Assembly: GCF_003863335.1 (NCBI RefSeq) | Contig: NZ_RRAZ01000016.1 | Coordinates: 1,378-65,377 of the forward strand | Reading direction: 5' to 3' | Length of the DNA: 64,000 nt | Source of the DNA: Falsigemmobacter faecalis | Lineage (GTDB): Bacteria > Pseudomonadota > Alphaproteobacteria > Rhodobacterales > Rhodobacteraceae | Shown: one piece after another, positions 63,801 to 64,000 of the stretch | Position numbering within the stretch: position 1 is the stretch's first letter | Layout: the number at the start of each line of letters is the position of its first letter | Program-made: the position numbers and the translations under genes | Notes under the pieces: generated by a model | What the model was told of the DNA's origin: nothing | Seen by the model: only the letters and a program-made list of their open reading frames with translations | Databases searched by the model: none

Positions 63801-64000
63801 GCAGCCTCAGCGACCGGGTGCCCTTTAAAGGTCTGCAGGACCGCGCGCTGCGGGAGGTGTCCCGCGCCGAGATTGCCGAGCTGATCGACCGGCACGCCGC
63901 ACGGATCGCTGCAGCAGAGGACCCCGACCTTGAACTGGCGCGGCTTATGGGGATCTCCCGCCTCACGCGGGATGCGAGAGACTACCTCAGCTCCTGCCGC
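57884..64000 (+). CDS. Giant DUF4011-type SF1 helicase with transglutaminase-like, Vsr-like nuclease and DUF3320-like domains (partial)
   Basis: An open frame of 2039 codons with no stop before the window end. Order: an N-terminal beta-rich part; a transglutaminase-like core near 225-265 (GLATCLDS with GHAWVGVW); the DUF4011 start LLDLSLGNRLLNF near 390; Walker A GPPGTGKSQTITN at about 697; Walker B FDEASQIS with D1312 and E1313; GDPKQLPP near 1336; helicase motif VI NVAVTRAR near 1552. A Vsr/DUF559-like nuclease lies at about 1613-1705 (FEEAVREALRAKGW, RIDLGV, GVECDG), then a repeat-bearing Pro/Ala/Glu linker and a DUF3320-like tail from about 1900. It probably unwinds and cuts DNA with the two upstream proteins. 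Confidence 0.88.
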   Translation, partial: MMPDDLHAIARADTPGLILHPVLATKVNFATAQNGVAVIKRLSIENPGPDPVAGLRLTLTASPAIFREKTWTIDRIAAGTTLNLSDLETPLDNALLGGLDEAEIGQIAFRLSAAGLEEVTAPHPIEMLARDEWGGLAEMDNILAAFVSPNQPMVARLLKEASQLLEAAGQSGAMSGYQSKDPLRVWMMAGAIWSAATGLGLTYAVPPASFERNGQKVRDPDRIVSEGLATCLDSTLLLAAAFEAAGLNTAVLFSQGHAWVGVWLVQKDFGRLVEPDVVTVRKAVVAREFVTLETTLLTKRPGIGFEEAVQTGRDHLSEARESEFIQLVDINRARAARIRPLASHRAQESAATGQISAAPAALPRPLDLGLLPGEMVDETPATPLGRVERWQRKLLDLSLGNRLLNFKDTRGAIAMVCPDISATEDRLANGETFRLLALKDENAVSGRDVPAEEARQIEQALARDALARGQIPVPLTAREMINRLTELYRKARSDLAEGGTNTLFLAVGFLRWKRTGGDSRSYRAPLLLLPVRLERRSAQSEFRLSQLEDEVRINSTLLEMLKRDFELRLPELEGELPRDASGLDIARIMEILRQRVRDVAGFEIVEEFALSTFSFAKYLMWKDLVDRTGSLRESPMVAHLIDTPAEAFAGAGTAMPRPSDIDRKHAPGDLLAPLPADSSQLAAVLAAAAGRDFVLIGPPGTGKSQTITNIIADQLGRGRTVLFVAEKSAALDVVHRRLERHGLGHAVLELHSNKADRKSVLTQLGRSWDRATSAQAEDWIRVSEDLRLTRDQLNAYVDALHRPGTQGFSVYQAIGRCAGPAPGFALRFENKDCHDPAGWHRLCNLARELGERHRIVADLDQGGPLSLLDQGEWSFGWQDRCLAAARALREARQSAADALQALATGLGLSSGPAAEADAAAALTWLAEQRLNRPGIAPEALKDPAAATAALDGLTNGLERAAQARAALAAQYPDEGLDGMPLDALELQWREAQSRSWPFAGMAQKKLRRLLQSYALSGTCEPTSDLAALKKLLQARRDIAASPLRPLPGFAQEASDIARLRSELEAAAEFLALERHLRAAGLPETLPETYRGELSRASGGLFAPLLQAVSQTAQAAAAAQADFTATGGAPAQGREDLLSGLEPLQHRFGDWLKWRSSRAKAIGAGLQPLVLALEDGQPLADTTRAFEQAYMGWWLRLAMDAEPMLRGFAHWQHDALIRRFRELDDALAGLASGEVMRRLGNDLPLRDSVPRASELGGLRHQLGLQRPTKAIRTLIGDMPGSFTKLAPCVLMSPLSVAQYLPAGQAQFDLVIFDEASQISTWDAIGAIARGRQAIIVGDPKQLPPTNFFGRSDEGAEDGAEIAEYEKDMPSILDEVAAAGIPTHRLNWHYRSRDEALIAFSNHFYYDGGLVTFPSPLSGSEAVRLHRVQGVYQRAKGSTNPEEARAITAFIRKRLEAWLKRPEAARPTLGVITFNVQQQGLILDLLDAERKANPALEWFFSDDREEPLIVKNLENIQGDERDVMLFSITFGPDQAGKITMNFGAMNKDGGEKRLNVAVTRARAELHVFASLSADQIDTSRTAARGVADLKAFLDFAARGSVALAAQDSGSAGPADSPFEEAVREALRAKGWDVHSQIGVSGFRIDLGVRHPDHAGAWLAGVECDGARYHSSATARDRDRIRQAVLEGLGWTILRIWSTDWFRAPEATLQRVCDRLAECLTADRATRAAAAASEAESAVPDSPAASEADTLSPPLQPERASQAPARESEVESAAPDLPKASPASEAETLSPPPQPERAAHASAREAEAENSAPDLPKASPASGADTLSPPLRPKRAAHASAREAEVESAAADIPTAPPPSEAGDGTPALAHCGPSGPEGGSVPPGTAALSDGEVHPAPIPEPERFFDAAYTPQLTALMAAVVASQGPLPEATLARKISQLHGWQRTGARIQARIASLQGVFDTSDEGGAAFLWTPGSLSDRVPFKGLQDRALREVSRAEIAELIDRHAARIAAAEDPDLELARLMGISRLTRDARDYLSSCR
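63072..63460 (+). repeat. 114-base tandem repeat coding a 38-residue linker repeat
   Basis: Units start at 63107, 63221 and 63335 with an exact 114-base period. A half unit lies before and a decayed start of a fourth at 63449. Each codes for ASEA-type, TLSPPLQPERA and ESAAPDLPKASP segments. It lies in the linker between the Vsr-like nuclease and the C-terminal domain and keeps the reading frame. Confidence 0.9.

Noticed and set aside
1-64000. CRISPR arrays or cas genes, especially given Tn7-like and TniQ genes.
   Set aside because: No regularly spaced short repeats with unique spacers and no Cas motifs were seen. The only tandem repeat is the coding 114-base repeat at 63.1-63.4 kb.

Overview
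The window reads as the chromosome of a high-GC alphaproteobacterium, most likely a Rhodobacteraceae member (Rhodobacter/Paracoccus-like). Pointers are an SqrR/BigR persulfide operon, a KDPG aldolase, a propionyl-CoA synthetase, a conserved MotA/OmpA-like pair and an iron-type superoxide dismutase. No database search was possible; calls rest on motifs, gene order and reading frames.

Positions 1-40,800 look accessory. From left to right: (i) 1-3.5 kb, a Tn7-like tnsA-tnsB-tnsC operon running off the left edge, preceded by a lone IS1595-type zinc-ribbon/HTH protein; (ii) 4.9-5.5 kb, an IS3 remnant and an orphan VapB-like antitoxin; (iii) 5.6-9.3 kb, an arsenic operon (arsR, arsC, ACR3, arsH, MFS exporter) with a palindromic operator, then chrA; (iv) 10.8-13.0 kb, a scrap yard of IS3, IS110 and IS5 remnants around an L,D-transpeptidase; (v) 13.0-23.0 kb, a two-component system, a DsbA-like protein, an SqrR-controlled persulfide/sulfur operon, then dsbD, an Lgt-like/TlpA fusion and a second L,D-transpeptidase. 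PmrA-like CTTAAG-N5-CTTAAG boxes sit upstream of the three promoters that fit one regulon; (vi) 23.9-29.5 kb, a low-oxygen/metal block (cytochrome c, SDR, truncated haemoglobin, VIT-family transporter, P1B-4 ATPase, UspA) with two near-identical FNR-type sites; (vii) 30.8-40.2 kb, a defence-like island: a cassette of zinc-ribbon protein, phosphoesterase, MqsA-like protein and frameshifted exonuclease, an orphan TniQ, a HEPN-like protein and a SIR2-HerA pair. The island abuts the 3' end of a tRNA with a CAU anticodon, a typical integration position.

Positions 40,800-53,000 look like chromosomal backbone: tRNA-Ile2(CAU), a MotA/ExbB-like and OmpA-like pair, eda, prpE, tRNA-Leu(CAA), dsbB, a beta-hydroxyacid dehydrogenase, a penicillin-acylase-family enzyme, a small membrane protein and sodB.

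Positions 53,196-64,000 hold a tightly packed operon: an SbcD/YhaO-like nuclease, a Rad50/YhaN-like ATPase and a giant protein of at least 2039 residues. The giant protein has a transglutaminase-like segment, a DUF4011-type SF1 helicase, a Vsr-like nuclease and a DUF3320-like tail, and is still open at the right edge. This trio is the strongest candidate for an undescribed DNA-processing or anti-phage system in the window. The SIR2-HerA/HEPN/TniQ island is second.
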